A stretch of DNA of 64,000 nt from Cribrihabitans_A pelagius (GCF_048820915.1 NZ_JBMERR010000001.1:124001-188000); one strand, 5' to 3'. Numbered from the stretch's first letter, positions 37,727-48,040 are shown. Program-made: numbers and translations. The notes: a model not told the origin generated them from the letters alone.

Positions 37727-38782
37727 TCACGGAAGGTCGAGGTCCACCCAGACAAGCCGGTGACGGCTCGCCATTGCTGCCGCATCCTGCGGGGTTTGCG
37801 GCCAGATCACCCCGGCCCCGGTGACGCTCAGCCCGGCGGAGGGCAGCAGGTAATCGACCCGCATCTCCCCGGCGGTCTTCCACTCCACGGTGGCCGTGCC
37901 AGCCTCCCGGCTCCCGGGACGCGGGTCCTGCAGGCGCGGGTCGGCCAGCAGCGCGCGGATCGCTTCGCGGCGGCCCGCGCCGCGCTCCGGGTCCAGGTTG
38001 GCGCCACCCGCGATCACGAAAGGCGGCTCGGGCGCGGGGCCAAGCGCTCCGTCCAGCAGGTGCTGCCAGAGGCGGATCTCATCGGCGTTGCGGCGGCCGT
38101 TGCGGTCTTCCGGCCCGTCGAACAGCGGCGTTCCGGCCTGGAAGGCCATCACGTTCAGCCGCCCTCCCTCCGGCAGCTCAATCGGCACCAGCCAGTGCGC
38201 GGCCGAAGACAGCCGCTGAACCGCCTGCGCTTCGCTGGAGGGGAAGGGGCGCCCGTCCTCGTGCCGGGGCAGGTCCGCACCGGGCAAGTCGCGCCACAAC
38301 AGGGCGGAAAACTCGCGCGCCTCCGCCTCCCGCAGCGGCAGGCGCGAGAGCACCGCCAGGCCGCCATCGCCGCGGAAGCGCCCGTAGCCCTGGGCATCGC
38401 CCGCATCCCCGATCCGGCCGTCGCCATCCATGTCCAGCGGCGGTTCCACCGGCAGCCCGGCGTTGGGCTGGCGCAGGAAGCGATGGGGGTAGACGGCGCC
38501 CGCCTCACCCAGCCGTTGCTGCAGCGCCGCCAGCGTGCGGCCCTCTGCATCCCAGTCGACGCCCTGCAGCACCAGCACATCCGGGCGGGCAGCGGCAATG
38601 ACAGTGACCACCGCCGCCACCTGCGGATCTTCGCCGCGCAGAATGTCGCGCAGCAGAAGGCCCGGCCCGCGGCGGGAAAGTTCGGTGTTGAAGGTGGCAA
38701 TGCGCAAGCTGTCCGCCCATCCGGGCGCGCCGCTCTGCGCTGCGGCGGCGATCAGCAGGAGCCGGGCCGCCAGCCGCCTCAT
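37727..38782 (-). CDS. Exported endonuclease/exonuclease/phosphatase-family protein
   Basis: 351 residues from ATG 38782. Signal peptide ARLLLIAAAAQSGAPGWA, then LRIATFNTELSRRGPGLL, the EEP-fold start, and later VIAGGANLDPERG and a C-terminal SRHRLVWVDLDL in place of the usual SDHxPV. Typical catalytic residues are only partly conserved (GGANLDP rather than GDFN), so nuclease activity is doubtful. Its start overlaps the upstream membrane gene stop by ATGA. Confidence 0.82.
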   Translation of the reverse strand: MRRLAARLLLIAAAAQSGAPGWADSLRIATFNTELSRRGPGLLLRDILRGEDPQVAAVVTVIAAARPDVLVLQGVDWDAEGRTLAALQQRLGEAGAVYPHRFLRQPNAGLPVEPPLDMDGDGRIGDAGDAQGYGRFRGDGGLAVLSRLPLREAEAREFSALLWRDLPGADLPRHEDGRPFPSSEAQAVQRLSSAAHWLVPIELPEGGRLNVMAFQAGTPLFDGPEDRNGRRNADEIRLWQHLLDGALGPAPEPPFVIAGGANLDPERGAGRREAIRALLADPRLQDPRPGSREAGTATVEWKTAGEMRVDYLLPSAGLSVTGAGVIWPQTPQDAAAMASRHRLVWVDLDLP

Positions 38783-39612
38783 GCGGTCTGCAGCGCCTCG
38801 GCCGCACGGTGCGCGGCGCGGCGCTGGCGGGCGATCAGGGCGGCAATCCGCAGCATCGCCATGCCGCGCATGATCATCGAGGCGGGCACCAGCGCCCAGG
38901 CGGTCACGCTCCAGACCAGCACATGCGGCGCCGCCAGCAGGGCAGGGTCGGCCAGCCCTGCTGAAAGCGTCACCGCCGCAGGCACCGCAAAGGGCAGAAG
39001 GGTCCCGAAGATCACGTTGATGCGCCCGTCCCGCTGCAGCCGCCGCACCACGTCGGCGCCGGTGGTCGGGTCGAACAAGGGCAGGTTCACCCAGACGTTG
39101 AAGGCGCCTTGGCCCAACGGCCACTGGCCGATGCGGATCGCCAGGGCAAAGAGCACAACCGCGGCTATGGCGACAACCGAAGCGAGGCCGGCGGCATTGC
39201 GCACCGCCAGCACCGTCTCCGCGGCCGCATGCGGCCGCATCATCAGGGTGGCAAGCTGCACCGGAGAATAAGCGAAATCCATCGCCGCACCCAGCCGGCC
39301 GGCCGTCTGCTGCACCAGCGCGGTGAGCCCGGTCGGCGCCAGCGGATGCGCCGACAGCAGGCTCAACAGCCCCAGCGTCACCGCGCAGGCGGCAAAGCGC
39401 ATCCGGTTGAACGGCGGCGCCTCGCGGAATTCGACAACACTGGGGAGCTGCGGAAAATACTCGGCAAAGGTCAGCGCCCCGGCCAGCAGCGCAATAAAAA
39501 CCACGATCTCGGGCGAGGCGGTGGCACCAGGCGGCAGCAGCAGCGCCGGGGCGGCCACCATCAGGGCCACCAGCAAGCCGCGGAAGGCCGCGCCTGTAAT
39601 GCGTGCAATCAC
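38779..39612 (-). CDS. Integral membrane protein of unknown function
   Basis: About 277 residues from a GTG at 39612, chosen because gaggggacaagagac precedes it. The frame stays open to 39690. Several hydrophobic segments (GLLVALMVAAPALLLPP, EIVVFIALLAGALTFAEYF) and a loop GQGAFNVWVNLPLFDPT. I do not recognise the family. Overlaps the EEP-like gene by 4 bases, so the two are made together, upstream of leuB. Confidence 0.72.
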   Translation of the reverse strand: MIARITGAAFRGLLVALMVAAPALLLPPGATASPEIVVFIALLAGALTFAEYFPQLPSVVEFREAPPFNRMRFAACAVTLGLLSLLSAHPLAPTGLTALVQQTAGRLGAAMDFAYSPVQLATLMMRPHAAAETVLAVRNAAGLASVVAIAAVVLFALAIRIGQWPLGQGAFNVWVNLPLFDPTTGADVVRRLQRDGRINVIFGTLLPFAVPAAVTLSAGLADPALLAAPHVLVWSVTAWALVPASMIMRGMAMLRIAALIARQRRAAHRAAEALQTA

Positions 39613-39930
39613 GTCTCTTGTCCCCTCGAACCGCGCTGGGCCGGCCGGGCGGGCCTGTGCCTGCCCCGGTGCCGGATGTGCCGCCCGCATCGCACGGGAG
39701 GCGCTGCCTCATTTTTGCCCCAATCTTGCCGGTTGGCGGCACCTTGCTCAAGCCGCCGCGGGGGGCGGGACCGGTGGAAGGCCGCAATAGTGGTGCGCGA
39801 TTGCATCAGCGCTCCGGAGGTGCCCCTAAATCTAGGGGTCTTGCTTTGCTGCACCCCAAGGCGCACTGCGGGGTGTGCAATTGCGGCGGGAATGTGGCGG
39901 CGTGCTCCTCTCTTGTCCCGCGCCCGCAAG
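39613..39930. other. Gene-free stretch with inverted repeats between leuD and the membrane-protein operon
   Basis: No convincing gene. CCCCTA-AATC-TAGGGG at 39823-39838 and a larger TGCACCCC ... GGGGTGTGCA pairing at about 39850-39879 suggest folded RNA or a regulatory region for the minus-strand operon that starts at 39612. No class recognised. Confidence 0.35.
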
Positions 39931-39962
39931 CAAAAGAGCCGCCCCGGCGGGGGCGGCTCTTT
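39931..39962 (-). terminator. Rho-independent terminator of the leuC-leuD unit
   Basis: AAAGAGCCGCCCC, 4-base loop, GGGGCGGCTCTTT, with TTTT on the minus strand. 41 bases after the leuD stop. Confidence 0.88.
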
Positions 39963-40002
39963 CCGGTTGGTGCCTTGGCCGGGCTCAGACCCAGACCCAG
40001 TC

Positions 40003-40608
40003 TCAGACCCAGGGGCGTTCCTGCGCCAGCTTGTCCTCGTAGGACTTGATGGCGGGCGCTTTTTCCAGCGTCAGGCCAATATCGTCGAGCCCGTTCAGCA
40101 GGCAATGCTTCTTGAAGGCATCGACCTCGAACGGGATCGCGATGCCGTCCGAAGTGGTGATCTCCTGCGCCTCCAGATCCACGGTCATGCGCGCGTTGGC
40201 GCCTTTTTCCGCGTCGCTCATCAGCATGTCGACCTGTTCCTGCGGCAGGACGATCGGCAGGATGCCGTTCTTGAAGCAGTTGTTGAAGAAGATATCGGCA
40301 AAGGAGGTGGAGATCACGCATTTGATCCCGAAATCCTTGATCGCCCAGGGCGCATGCTCGCGCGAGGAGCCGCAGCCGAAGTTGTCGCCCGCCACCAGGA
40401 TCTCGGTGTTGCGGTACTGCGGCTTGTTGAGCACGAAATCGGGGATTTCGGAGCCGTCGCGGTTATAGCGCATCTCGTCGAACAGGTTGACGCCGAATCC
40501 GGTGCGCTGAATGGACTTCAGGAACACCTTGGGGATGATCATGTCGGTGTCGATATTGACGAGCGGCATGGGCGCTGCGATGCCCTGCAGTTTGGTGAAC
40601 TTTTCCAT
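40003..40608 (-). CDS. leuD: 3-isopropylmalate dehydratase small subunit
   Basis: 201 residues. Starts FTKLQGIAAPMPLVNIDTDMIIPK and has the swivel-domain core GDNFGCGSSREHAPWAI. Works with LeuC in isopropylmalate isomerisation. Its ATG overlaps the stop of the glycosyltransferase gene by one base (TAATG), so it is coupled to that gene rather than directly to leuC. Confidence 0.97.
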   Translation of the reverse strand: MEKFTKLQGIAAPMPLVNIDTDMIIPKVFLKSIQRTGFGVNLFDEMRYNRDGSEIPDFVLNKPQYRNTEILVAGDNFGCGSSREHAPWAIKDFGIKCVISTSFADIFFNNCFKNGILPIVLPQEQVDMLMSDAEKGANARMTVDLEAQEITTSDGIAIPFEVDAFKKHCLLNGLDDIGLTLEKAPAIKSYEDKLAQERPWV

Positions 40609-41435
40609 TACTCGTTTCCTTGTTTCTGGTGCTTCAAACCGCTGAGATCAAATCCGATCTCCTCCGCAAAGCGGGCGATGAAGCTGTTGTTTTCGGGCCG
40701 GTGCGTCTTGTGGTAGCGCCGCACCATCGAGGCATAGAGGTGGATGGCCAGCGTGTTCTCCGTGATCCAGCCGTCCTCCCGGCAGTGGCCGCTGAAGAAG
40801 ACGTCGGTCAGCACGCCGCGGATCGGGTAGAACACATCCGGCTTGCGCAGGTGCTCCGCCTCTCCGGTCATTTTCAGCGTGTGCTCCAGCGCCCGGGGCC
40901 CCAGCGAGGGCCGCTGCAACTCGAAGGCCTTCAGCAGCCGCTGGCCGGGTGCGGCCGTGCGCACCTCTTTTTGGATCTGCTGGCCAAGCCAGGGCGGCAC
41001 CCACTCGGGGTCCTCGAACCAGTCCAGCAACTGGTTCAGGGTGCCCGAGTGCTTCGGCAGCCGCAGCACCGCGCCATTGACCGACCGCGTCGGCTCATAG
41101 CCCGCGTGATACGCCGCATCCGGCAGCGGCCGGTAGCAGAGCATGTCGGTGTCGACCCAGATCATGTCCGTCTGTTTCAGCAGGTAAAGCCGGAACAGAT
41201 CGGACAGCATCGAGGCCGGCGCCTCGCCGTGCCCTGCGGCGGCGGCGTCCCAGATTTCCGCCGCCGGGCAGGTGCGGACACCTGCCGGCACCGGCGGCGG
41301 GGCAGGTTGCGTATGGAACAGCACCACCTCGTGGCCGCGCTGCACGAAACTGGCCAGGGACAGTTCGTGCAGCCAGTTGAGGCGGTCGCCGATCCACAGG
41401 CTTGCCACCGCGGGAAGGGAAGGGCTGGACGGCAT
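40608..41435 (-). CDS. Glycosyltransferase-like protein (GT-A fold, DXD type)
   Basis: 275 residues. Begins SLWIGDRLNWLHELSLASFVQRGHEVVLF and has DMIWVDTDMLCYRPL, the DXD-type nucleotide-sugar site, as in GT32/capsular polysaccharide synthesis proteins. SDLFRLYLLKQ precedes it as in that family. Lies between leuC and leuD, 14 bp after leuC. No metabolic link to leucine is obvious. Target unknown. Confidence 0.8.
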   Translation of the reverse strand: MPSSPSLPAVASLWIGDRLNWLHELSLASFVQRGHEVVLFHTQPAPPPVPAGVRTCPAAEIWDAAAAGHGEAPASMLSDLFRLYLLKQTDMIWVDTDMLCYRPLPDAAYHAGYEPTRSVNGAVLRLPKHSGTLNQLLDWFEDPEWVPPWLGQQIQKEVRTAAPGQRLLKAFELQRPSLGPRALEHTLKMTGEAEHLRKPDVFYPIRGVLTDVFFSGHCREDGWITENTLAIHLYASMVRRYHKTHRPENNSFIARFAEEIGFDLSGLKHQKQGNE

Positions 41436-41449
41436 GGGTGCCCCTCGGC

Positions 41450-42853
<1,404 letters not shown>

Positions 42854-42907
42854 GGGTCCTCTCCCGTGATGTATTGGGGTATGCTGGCGAAAGGCTGGGC
42901 ATCCGCC

Positions 42908-43006
42908 TTATAGGCGGGCCAGGACCGTGCGGGCGGCGCCAAAGAACCGCTCGCGCAGGCGGGCGCGGTCTTGCAGTTCGATTTTCTGGGCCAATACGGG
43001 GGTCAT
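42908..43006 (-). CDS. Possible 32-residue ORF upstream of leuC
   Basis: Short frame ending 54 bases before leuC. Basic, with five leucines and the segment ARLRERFFGAARTVLA. Leucines are not clustered as in leu attenuator peptides, and no good ribosome site is seen. Could be a small protein or chance. Confidence 0.25.
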   Translation of the reverse strand: MTPVLAQKIELQDRARLRERFFGAARTVLARL

Positions 43007-43142
43007 GGGGCTGGGATACATCCGCCGCGGCCCGCAATCAAGATTCCAATCAAGATTCGTTGGCGCATTGCAGGGGCTTGGCCGATGCCGCCCCTTGCCC
43101 GCAGGTGGCGGGCATCGCATCCTGCGGGCAGGAGGGTCTTGA

Positions 43143-44507
43143 ATGGACAGTGAAATCCTGCCGAACGGTGTTTTGCCCGAACCAGTGCAGAGCAGCCTGG
43201 AGGGGGCGCTGGCCTGGGTGTCGAACCTGGCCACAATTTACCTGATGCCGGGCTGGCGGCTCTACCAGCTGTTGATCGTGCTGGCGCTGGTGGCCGCGGC
43301 CTGGGCCCTGAAATTCGCCGCCGAGCCGCCGCTGGACCGCTGGGCCCGCTCGCGCGAGGGCTGGCCGAAGTGGCGGCTGCGGCTTCTGGTGCAGGTTCTG
43401 CGGCGGCTGCCGCTGGTGATCTTCGTGGTCCTGTCCTGGTCCACCTTCCTGATCATGCGCGAAGTGACCTGGCCCTCGCGCAGCTACCTGATCGGAGTGG
43501 CGGCCACCCTGGCCACCGCCTGGCTGGTGATCGCCTTTCTCGCGCGGCTGGTGCAGAACCCGGCGCTGCGCAAGCTCTTCACCTGGGCAATGTGGATCTA
43601 CGCCACGCTGGTTGCGCTCAATCTCGACGATGACGCGGCGCGGATCCTCGACCGCATCGCGCTGGACATCGGCGCTGTGCACCTGTCGCTCCTGATGGTG
43701 CTGAAGGCGCTGGTGCTGGCGGCGGCGCTGCTGGCGCTGGCACGGATCGGCTCCAACGCCGCTGCCGGGGGGCTGCGCAGCAACGAGGATATCTCGCCCT
43801 CGATGCAGGTGCTGCTGGGCAAGGCGGTGCAGGTGCTGTTCTACAGCCTTGCCGTGGTGATCACCATCCGCACCATCGGCTTCGACCTCACCGGGCTTGC
43901 GGTCTTGTCCGGTGCCATCGGCGTCGGCATCGGCTTCGGCTTGCAGAAGGTGGTCTCCAACCTTGTGTCCGGCATCATCATCCTGATGGACCGCTCGATC
44001 AAACCCGGTGACGTGATCTCCCTGGGGGAAACCTTCGGCTGGATCAACGCGCTGGGCGCGCGCTATGTCTCGGTGGTCACGCGGGACGGCAAGGAATACC
44101 TGATCCCGAACGAGGATTTCATCACCAGCGAGGTGGTGAACTGGTCGCATTCGGACCGCTACGTGCGGCTCGATCTGAACTTCGGCACCAGCTATGGCGA
44201 CGATCCGCACCGGGTGCGCGCGGTCGCCATCACTGCGGCGAAATCCTCCAGCCGGGTGCTGGCCGGGCCGGGCCGCGATCCGGTTTGCCATATCACCGGC
44301 TTCGGCGACAGCAGCGTCGACTACGTGCTGCGGTTCTGGATCAGCGACCCCACCGGCGGGCTCACCAACATCCGCGGCAACGTCTACCTGGCGCTCTGGG
44401 ACGCCTTCCAGGCCGAGGGCATCTCCATCCCCTTCCCGCAGCGCGAGGTGCGGCTGCTGGACGGCACGCAGCCTGCGCGGGTTGCGCCCGGCGGCCAGGA
44501 GGTATAA
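43143..44507 (+). CDS. MscS-family mechanosensitive channel
   Basis: 454 residues. Several N-terminal membrane segments, then the MscS pore helix and beta domain: LSGAIGVGIGFGLQKVVSNL, SGIIILMDRSIKPGDVISLG and VVTRDGKEYLIPNEDFI. Releases solutes on hypo-osmotic shock. Ribosome site gggcaggagggtcttga. Divergent from leuC with ~290 bp between. Confidence 0.93.
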   Translation: MDSEILPNGVLPEPVQSSLEGALAWVSNLATIYLMPGWRLYQLLIVLALVAAAWALKFAAEPPLDRWARSREGWPKWRLRLLVQVLRRLPLVIFVVLSWSTFLIMREVTWPSRSYLIGVAATLATAWLVIAFLARLVQNPALRKLFTWAMWIYATLVALNLDDDAARILDRIALDIGAVHLSLLMVLKALVLAAALLALARIGSNAAAGGLRSNEDISPSMQVLLGKAVQVLFYSLAVVITIRTIGFDLTGLAVLSGAIGVGIGFGLQKVVSNLVSGIIILMDRSIKPGDVISLGETFGWINALGARYVSVVTRDGKEYLIPNEDFITSEVVNWSHSDRYVRLDLNFGTSYGDDPHRVRAVAITAAKSSSRVLAGPGRDPVCHITGFGDSSVDYVLRFWISDPTGGLTNIRGNVYLALWDAFQAEGISIPFPQREVRLLDGTQPARVAPGGQEV

Positions 44508-44615
44508 GGGCGCGGGCTTGCGGCAGCGCGGCGTTCATTGAAAATGCACACCGGGCTTGCTACATTTGAACTATCCCCAGCGCCGGGGGACGGACGGCGC
44601 GCAGCAAGGAGGACA

Positions 44616-44672
44616 ATGTCCTGTCGTTCGAACCTCACGCGGCTGATGCCGCTGTCAGCGGGGCAGCCGTGA
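44616..44672 (+). CDS. Short upstream ORF overlapping the rsfS start
   Basis: 18 codons from an ATG with a perfect AAGGAGG four bases away; its TGA shares a base with the rsfS ATG (TGATG). Peptide MSCRSNLTRLMPLSAGQP, no family. The only strong ribosome site here belongs to this frame, so rsfS may be translated by re-initiation. A sequencing frameshift joining it to rsfS is also possible. Confidence 0.4.
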   Translation: MSCRSNLTRLMPLSAGQP

Positions 44673-45040
44673 TGGCCGCCCGCACCCAGCCCTCCAGCGA
44701 GAAGCTGCTGGAGCGTATCCTCTCCTCTCTCAGCGATGACAAGGCCGAAGACGTCGTGCAGATCGATCTGCGCGGCAAGACCTCGATCGGTGACTACATG
44801 GTGCTGGCCTCCGGCCGCTCCACCCGCCAGGTCGCGGCCATGGCCGAAAAGCTGACCGACCGGCTCAAGCAGGAGTACGGGCTGGTCAGCAAGGTCGAGG
44901 GCAAGGACACCGGCGATTGGGTGCTGATCGATACCGGCGACGTGGTCGTCCATATCTTCCGGCCCGAAGTGCGCGAGTTCTACCAGCTCGAGAAGATGTG
45001 GATGCCCGCAGGCGGCACCCCCGCTCCGGCGGAGAGCTGA
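44672..45040 (+). CDS. rsfS: Ribosomal silencing factor RsfS
   Basis: 122 residues from ATG 44672 (GTG at 44669 also possible). Core ILSSLSDDKAEDVVQIDLRGKTSIGDYMVLASGRSTRQV and GDWVLIDTGDVVVHIFRPEVREFYQLEKMW are diagnostic. Binds uL14 and blocks subunit joining in starvation. Followed by rlmH, the usual bacterial pairing. Confidence 0.95.
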   Translation: MAARTQPSSEKLLERILSSLSDDKAEDVVQIDLRGKTSIGDYMVLASGRSTRQVAAMAEKLTDRLKQEYGLVSKVEGKDTGDWVLIDTGDVVVHIFRPEVREFYQLEKMWMPAGGTPAPAES

Positions 45041-45208
45041 ACCCCCGCCCGGGATGCGCCCGGGCCGGGCTGCCCGCTGCCGGGATGATCCCGCCCGGGA
45101 GGGCGCCGGTTTGTATCCGGGCCTGTGTCCGGGTGCGAGTCCGGCCCCGTGCCCCGGAGTTTGTCCCGGCCCGTGCCGCGGCGCGGGCCCGCCAGCCTTG
45201 GAATTGCC
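45041..45208 (+). repeat. Degenerate CCGG-rich tandem stretch between rsfS and rlmH
   Basis: 168 bases with repeated TGTATCCGGGCC, TGTGTCCGGG, GAGTCCGGCCCCG, TGTCCCGGCCCG units of about 10-14 bases. No gene. It may be replication slippage or a structured message region. Confidence 0.45.
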
Positions 45209-45679
45209 ATGCGCCTGCATATCTGCGCGGTCGGCCGCTTGCGCGCCGGACCGGAAAAGACGCTGATCGACGATTACCTCACCCGTTTTGACCGCACCGG
45301 CCGCGCTCTCGGTCTGGGGCCTGCGCGGGTGGTCGAGGTCGAGGACAAGAAGAACGCGGGGATGGCGGCCGAGGCCGCACTCCTGCGCAAGGCGCTGCCC
45401 AAGGGCGCGGTGATCTGCACGCTCGACGAGCGCGGCAAGGTGATCGCCTCCCCCGCCTTTGCCGAAAAGCTCGCAGGCTGGCGCGACACCGGCCGGCAGG
45501 ATCTCGCGCTGATCATCGGCGGCGCTGACGGGATCGACCCGGGCCTGAGGGCGGAGGCCGATTTCTCTCTTTCTTTCGGCAAGATGGTCTGGCCGCACAT
45601 GCTGGTGCGGCTGATGCTGGCCGAACAGGTCTACCGCGCCGCGACGATTCTTGCGGGCAGCCCTTACCACCGGGTTTGA
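45209..45679 (+). CDS. rlmH: 23S rRNA (pseudouridine1915-N3)-methyltransferase RlmH
   Basis: 156 residues, the normal size. MRLHICAVGRLRAGPEKTLI at the start, knot motif LALIIGGADGIDPGL and SLSFGKMVWPHMLVRLMLAEQVYRA ending GSPYHR. The open frame reaches 45125, but that would translate the repeat stretch; the family starts at 45209. Confidence 0.96.
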   Translation: MRLHICAVGRLRAGPEKTLIDDYLTRFDRTGRALGLGPARVVEVEDKKNAGMAAEAALLRKALPKGAVICTLDERGKVIASPAFAEKLAGWRDTGRQDLALIIGGADGIDPGLRAEADFSLSFGKMVWPHMLVRLMLAEQVYRAATILAGSPYHRV

Positions 45680-45715
45680 CGGCGCGCGGGACTGGAATTG
45701 CGCCTCCGGCGCAGG

Positions 45716-45747
45716 CCTCCGGCGGGGATATTTTCAGCCAGAAGAAG
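45716..45747 (+). repeat. Dispersed intergenic element, family A (copy 2)
   Basis: Identical over 32 bases to 12088-12119. Here it overlaps the 3' end of the DUF599 gene and supplies its TGA stop and last codons. Confidence 0.8.
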
Positions 45748-46477
45748 CGGCCGGTTTCACGGGGGCCTCGCCGCTGCTTTCCGGCGGCACCCGCATCAGG
45801 ATCCTGCGCGACTGCGAAGCGAACTCGCGCCGGTAGAGCACCGCCAGGGTGATCAGCGCCGCCGCCCCCAGCGCCACCGGCCCGGCGAGCCAGGCCACTG
45901 CCGCCAGCGCAAAATAAGTCGACCGCATGCCGCGGTTGAAACTGCGCGCCGCGGTGATGCTGATCTCCGCCGCCTGTTCCGCGCGCTCGTAGGCCAAGGC
46001 ATGGGTGCGGTCATTGGGCACGGCCGCCATCAGCACCGAGCAATAGCCGAAAAGCCGGTGCGCCCAGACGTATTTCAGGAAGGAATTGCTCAAGAGCAGC
46101 ATCACCAGGAGCAGCTTCACCTCCAGCACGAAGGCGGGCACTTTGTTCTGGATCAGATCCTCCGCCACCCCTGCCAGCGGATCGGTATTGCCGATCAGCG
46201 CCAGCCCGCCGCCAATCGCGATCATAGACGCCGAGGCAAAGAAGGCGGTGCCCTGGCGCAGGTTGCCCACCAGCTGCGCGTCGAAGATGCGCGGGTCGCG
46301 CTCCACCATGCGCCGCATCCAGTCGCGGCGGAAATCCGCCATCAGGAAGGAGACCGACAGCCGCCCGCGCGGCGGATTCTCGATTCGCCAGCCAATCCAC
46401 ATCCAGCCGCCCAGCAGCAGGGCAAGCGCCGCGGCGTCGAGGGATGAGAACAGGGCAAGGCGGTCGGTCCATATCAT
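45734..46477 (-). CDS. DUF599 membrane protein
   Basis: 247 residues. Four hydrophobic segments with SFLMADFRRDWMRRMVERDPRIFDAQLVGNLRQGTAFFAS, the DUF599 signature, and HRLFGYCSVLMAAVP. Function unknown. The last few residues (AASSG) and the stop are encoded by the repeat element, which suggests the element entered the 3' end of the gene. Divergent from glcD. Confidence 0.9.
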   Translation of the reverse strand: MIWTDRLALFSSLDAAALALLLGGWMWIGWRIENPPRGRLSVSFLMADFRRDWMRRMVERDPRIFDAQLVGNLRQGTAFFASASMIAIGGGLALIGNTDPLAGVAEDLIQNKVPAFVLEVKLLLVMLLLSNSFLKYVWAHRLFGYCSVLMAAVPNDRTHALAYERAEQAAEISITAARSFNRGMRSTYFALAAVAWLAGPVALGAAALITLAVLYRREFASQSRRILMRVPPESSGEAPVKPAASSG

Positions 46478-46525
46478 GGAGCCACCCTAGCGCGGCAATC
46501 TGGCGCTTGCCAGACGGGCAGAATT

Positions 46526-46542
46526 GGTAATATTATTTTACC
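46526..46542. promoter_or_regulatory. Inverted repeat upstream of glcD
   Basis: GGTAA-TATTATT-TTACC in an AT-rich patch within the 80-bp gap between DUF599 and glcD. Looks like an operator for a GntR-type regulator such as GlcC, but the spacing differs from the usual TGGT-NNN-ACCA. Confidence 0.45.
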
Positions 46543-46557
46543 GGATTGGAGATCCCC

Positions 46558-48006
46558 ATGCAGATGCCAGCCCCCGTGCCCGCCATCCTCGCCCGCAAGC
46601 CCGCCCTCGCCGCGCGGCTTGCCAAGGTGCTGCCCGCCGACGCGCTGATCACCGAGGAGGCGGAGACCCGCGCCTATGAATGCGACGCGCTCACCGCCTA
46701 CCGCTGCCCGCCGATGCTGGTGGTGCTGCCGCGCAGCACCCGCGAAGTGGCAGATGTGCTTCGGATCTGCTTTGAGGAAGGCGTGCCGGTGGTGCCGCGC
46801 GGGGCCGGGACCTCGCTTGCGGGCGGCGCGCTGCCCACCGCCGACTGCGTGTTGCTGGGGGTGGCCCGGATGAACCAGGTGCTGGAGACCGATTACCCGA
46901 ACCGCGCGATCCGGGTGCAGGCGGGCCGCACCAATCTGTCGGTCACGGGTGCCGTGGCCGACGAGGGCTTCTTCTACGCCCCTGACCCCTCCTCGCAGCT
47001 CGCCTGCGCCATCGCCGGAAATATCGCGATGAACTCGGGCGGGGCGCATTGCCTGAAATACGGCGTCACCACCAACAACCTTCTCGGCGTCACCATGGTG
47101 ATGATGGACGGCACCGTGGTGGAGATCGGCGGCGCGCATCTGGACGCGGGCGGGCTTGACCTGCTCGGCGTGATTTGCGGCAGCGAGGGGCAGCTCGGCG
47201 TGGTGACCGAGGCCACCCTGCGCATCCTGCCCCAGCCCGAGGGCGCGCGCCCGGTGCTCATCGCCTTTGACAGTGCCGAGGCCGCGGGCGCTTGCGTGTC
47301 GGACATCATCAAGGCGGGCGTTCTGCCGGTGGCGATCGAATACATGGACCGCCCCTGCATTGAAGCCTGCGAGGCATTTGCCAAGGCGGGCTATCCGCTC
47401 TGCGAGGCGCTGCTGATCGTCGAGGTCGAGGGCAGCGAGGCGGAGATCGCGCATCAGCTGGGCCTGATCACCGGGATCGCCCGCGCCCACGATCCGCTGG
47501 AGCTGCGCGAGGCCGCCGATGCGGACGAGGCCGCGCGGATCTGGCTGGGACGAAAGTCCGCCTTTGGCGCCATGGGGCAGATCAATGACTACATGTGCCT
47601 CGACGGCACCATACCGGTCTCGGCGCTGCCGTATGTGCTGCGCCGCGTCGGCGAGATGAGCCAGGAGTTCGGCCTGCAGGTGGCGAACGTGTTCCACGCG
47701 GGCGACGGCAACATGCATCCGCTGATTCTGTTCGACGCCAACAAGCCCGGTGATCTGGAGACCTGCGAGGAATTCGGCGCCGCGATCCTGAAGCTCTGCG
47801 TCGAGGCGGGCGGCTGCCTCACCGGCGAGCACGGGGTGGGGATCGAGAAACGCGACCTGATGCTGGAGCAATACAGGGTTGAAGATCTGGAGGCGCAGCT
47901 GCGGGTCAAAGACGTGTTCGACCCCAAGTGGCTGCTGAACCCGGCCAAGGTGTTCCCGCTTTCGGTGACTGAGGAGCGCCGGAACGTGGCGCTGGCGGCG
48001 GAGTGA
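46558..48006 (+). CDS. glcD: Glycolate oxidase subunit GlcD (FAD-linked)
   Basis: 482 residues. FAD-binding PCMH motif GVPVVPRGAGTSLAGGALP and GNIAMNSGGAHCLKYGVTTNN, and C-terminal FHAGDGNMHPLILFD and GEHGVGIEKRDLM. Oxidises glycolate to glyoxylate with GlcE and GlcF. ATG 46558 after ggagatcccc. First of three genes. Confidence 0.95.
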   Translation: MQMPAPVPAILARKPALAARLAKVLPADALITEEAETRAYECDALTAYRCPPMLVVLPRSTREVADVLRICFEEGVPVVPRGAGTSLAGGALPTADCVLLGVARMNQVLETDYPNRAIRVQAGRTNLSVTGAVADEGFFYAPDPSSQLACAIAGNIAMNSGGAHCLKYGVTTNNLLGVTMVMMDGTVVEIGGAHLDAGGLDLLGVICGSEGQLGVVTEATLRILPQPEGARPVLIAFDSAEAAGACVSDIIKAGVLPVAIEYMDRPCIEACEAFAKAGYPLCEALLIVEVEGSEAEIAHQLGLITGIARAHDPLELREAADADEAARIWLGRKSAFGAMGQINDYMCLDGTIPVSALPYVLRRVGEMSQEFGLQVANVFHAGDGNMHPLILFDANKPGDLETCEEFGAAILKLCVEAGGCLTGEHGVGIEKRDLMLEQYRVEDLEAQLRVKDVFDPKWLLNPAKVFPLSVTEERRNVALAAE

Positions 48007-48040
48007 CCGGCCCTGATCCCATGGGGGCTTTGCCCCCAAA

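Noticed and set aside
42854..43142. Leucine attenuator upstream of leuC
   Set aside because: The short frame has scattered, not consecutive, leucines and I could not find a clean terminator/antiterminator pair.
45041..45208. CRISPR-like or microsatellite array between rsfS and rlmH
   Set aside because: Units are short, uneven and degenerate, with no spacer structure or cas genes.
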